From the NCBI RefSeq assembly GCF_900110245.1, contig NZ_FOCZ01000003.1, positions 310,001 through 374,000 on the forward strand: a stretch of DNA of 64,000 nt, in the 5' to 3' direction. The notes beneath the pieces were generated by a model. That model ran no database searches, was not told where the DNA came from, and worked only from the letters and a program-made list of their open reading frames with translations. The stretch comes from Niastella yeongjuensis. Its GTDB lineage: Bacteria; Bacteroidota; Bacteroidia; Chitinophagales; Chitinophagaceae. The translations under genes were made by a program, and so were the position numbers. Of this stretch, positions 63,659-64,000 are shown piece by piece (within the stretch, counting starts at the first letter, position 1; each line of letters starts with the position of its first letter).

Positions 63659-64000
63659 TCATTTAAACTTACTCTTCAAAACCTTCATGTCCTCACTGAT
63701 CTTCTTATCCAAAATTTTTGCATAATGCTGTGTCGTTCTCAAATTTTTATGGCCCAGTAGCTTCGATACTGTTTCAATAGGAACACCATTACTTAGGGTT
63801 ATTGTAGTAGCAAATGTGTGTCTGGCCATGTGAAAAGTTAGCACTTTTTTTATCCCACATACATCTGCGATTTCCTTCAAATAGGCATTCATTTTCTGAT
63901 TACTGATAACAGGTAAAACCTGGTCATCCAAAACACATTGGGAGCTGTTTTCGTACCGCTTTATTATGGTAATAGCTGGCGCTAATAACGGTATACGGGC
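63659..64000 (-). CDS. Tyrosine recombinase (integrase) C-terminal part, cut by window end
   Basis: The frame is open to the window edge; its first readable residues are ARIPLLAPAITIIKRY. The catalytic domain shows LPVISNQKMNAYLKEIADVCG, FHMARHTFATTI with the HxxR pair, LLGHKNLRTTQHYAKI with the second His and the Tyr nucleophile, and a Lys-rich end. The first catalytic Arg lies beyond the window. It is typical of the site-specific integrases of Bacteroidota conjugative elements. No att repeat or tRNA is visible on this side. Confidence 0.85.
   Translation of the reverse strand, partial: ARIPLLAPAITIIKRYENSSQCVLDDQVLPVISNQKMNAYLKEIADVCGIKKVLTFHMARHTFATTITLSNGVPIETVSKLLGHKNLRTTQHYAKILDKKISEDMKVLKSKFK

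Overview
The window reads as chromosomal DNA of a Bacteroidota species, most likely of the Chitinophagaceae (Niastella/Chitinophaga type). This rests on family content: TonB receptors paired with a DUF4249 lipoprotein, a CCDC81-type HU/SPOR protein, a type IX secretion tail, a futalosine-pathway menaquinone enzyme, many lipoproteins with few Shine-Dalgarno sites, and -7 boxes of the Bacteroidota form TAnnTTTG. No rRNA or tRNA gene was seen. Gene density is high and most genes are chromosomal housekeeping or envelope genes.

Layout. 1-5992: a lipoprotein cut by the window edge, an exported amidohydrolase, a cupin and an HU/SPOR protein on the minus strand, an FKBP isomerase and L-serine dehydratase. 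6151-9066: a methyltransferase, aminofutalosine synthase and a toxin-antitoxin remnant, with arrays of a GGCAGAA/GGCAGAG heptamer between them. 9068-15579: a TonB receptor plus DUF4249 lipoprotein beside a LytS/LytTR two-component system, then a nucleoside-type MFS transporter. 15660-31736: an adhesin-like lipoprotein, thioredoxin, DnaE, an NlpC/P60 hydrolase, a lone GHKL ATPase preceded by an eight-copy 41-bp tandem array, a flippase, an M1 peptidase divergent from a peptide-binding lipoprotein, MsrA, and two envelope proteins of unknown role. 31822-42460: Smr-less MutS2, a CBS protein, a rifampin-phosphotransferase-like enzyme, LhgO, two orphan genes, an 11-bp palindromic array, an esterase and an MBL-fold hydrolase. 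42601-53499: an accessory-looking stretch with AraC and Crp/Fnr regulators, tandem SDR dehydrogenases, two truncated genes, a TonB-centred uptake locus and an amidase. 53659-59588: a TetR-led efflux operon (RND, MFS, FecR-like lipoprotein). 59923-64000: a large NHL-repeat protein with a type IX tail, a methyltransferase, a possible 52-residue peptide and the end of a tyrosine integrase.

The most useful new observation is a pair of promoters, before the SDR operon and before the amidase. Each has a GTGA-N6-TCA palindrome centred 34.5 bp upstream of the -33 TTG and the same -7 box TAGTTTTG, and each lies beside a paralogous Crp/Fnr gene. Others are the small His/Cys-rich exported protein heading a TonB locus, the tandem array before the GHKL gene, a six-unit 11-bp palindromic array, and several families of dispersed intergenic repeats. 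All functional names come from reading motifs by eye; no database search was possible.
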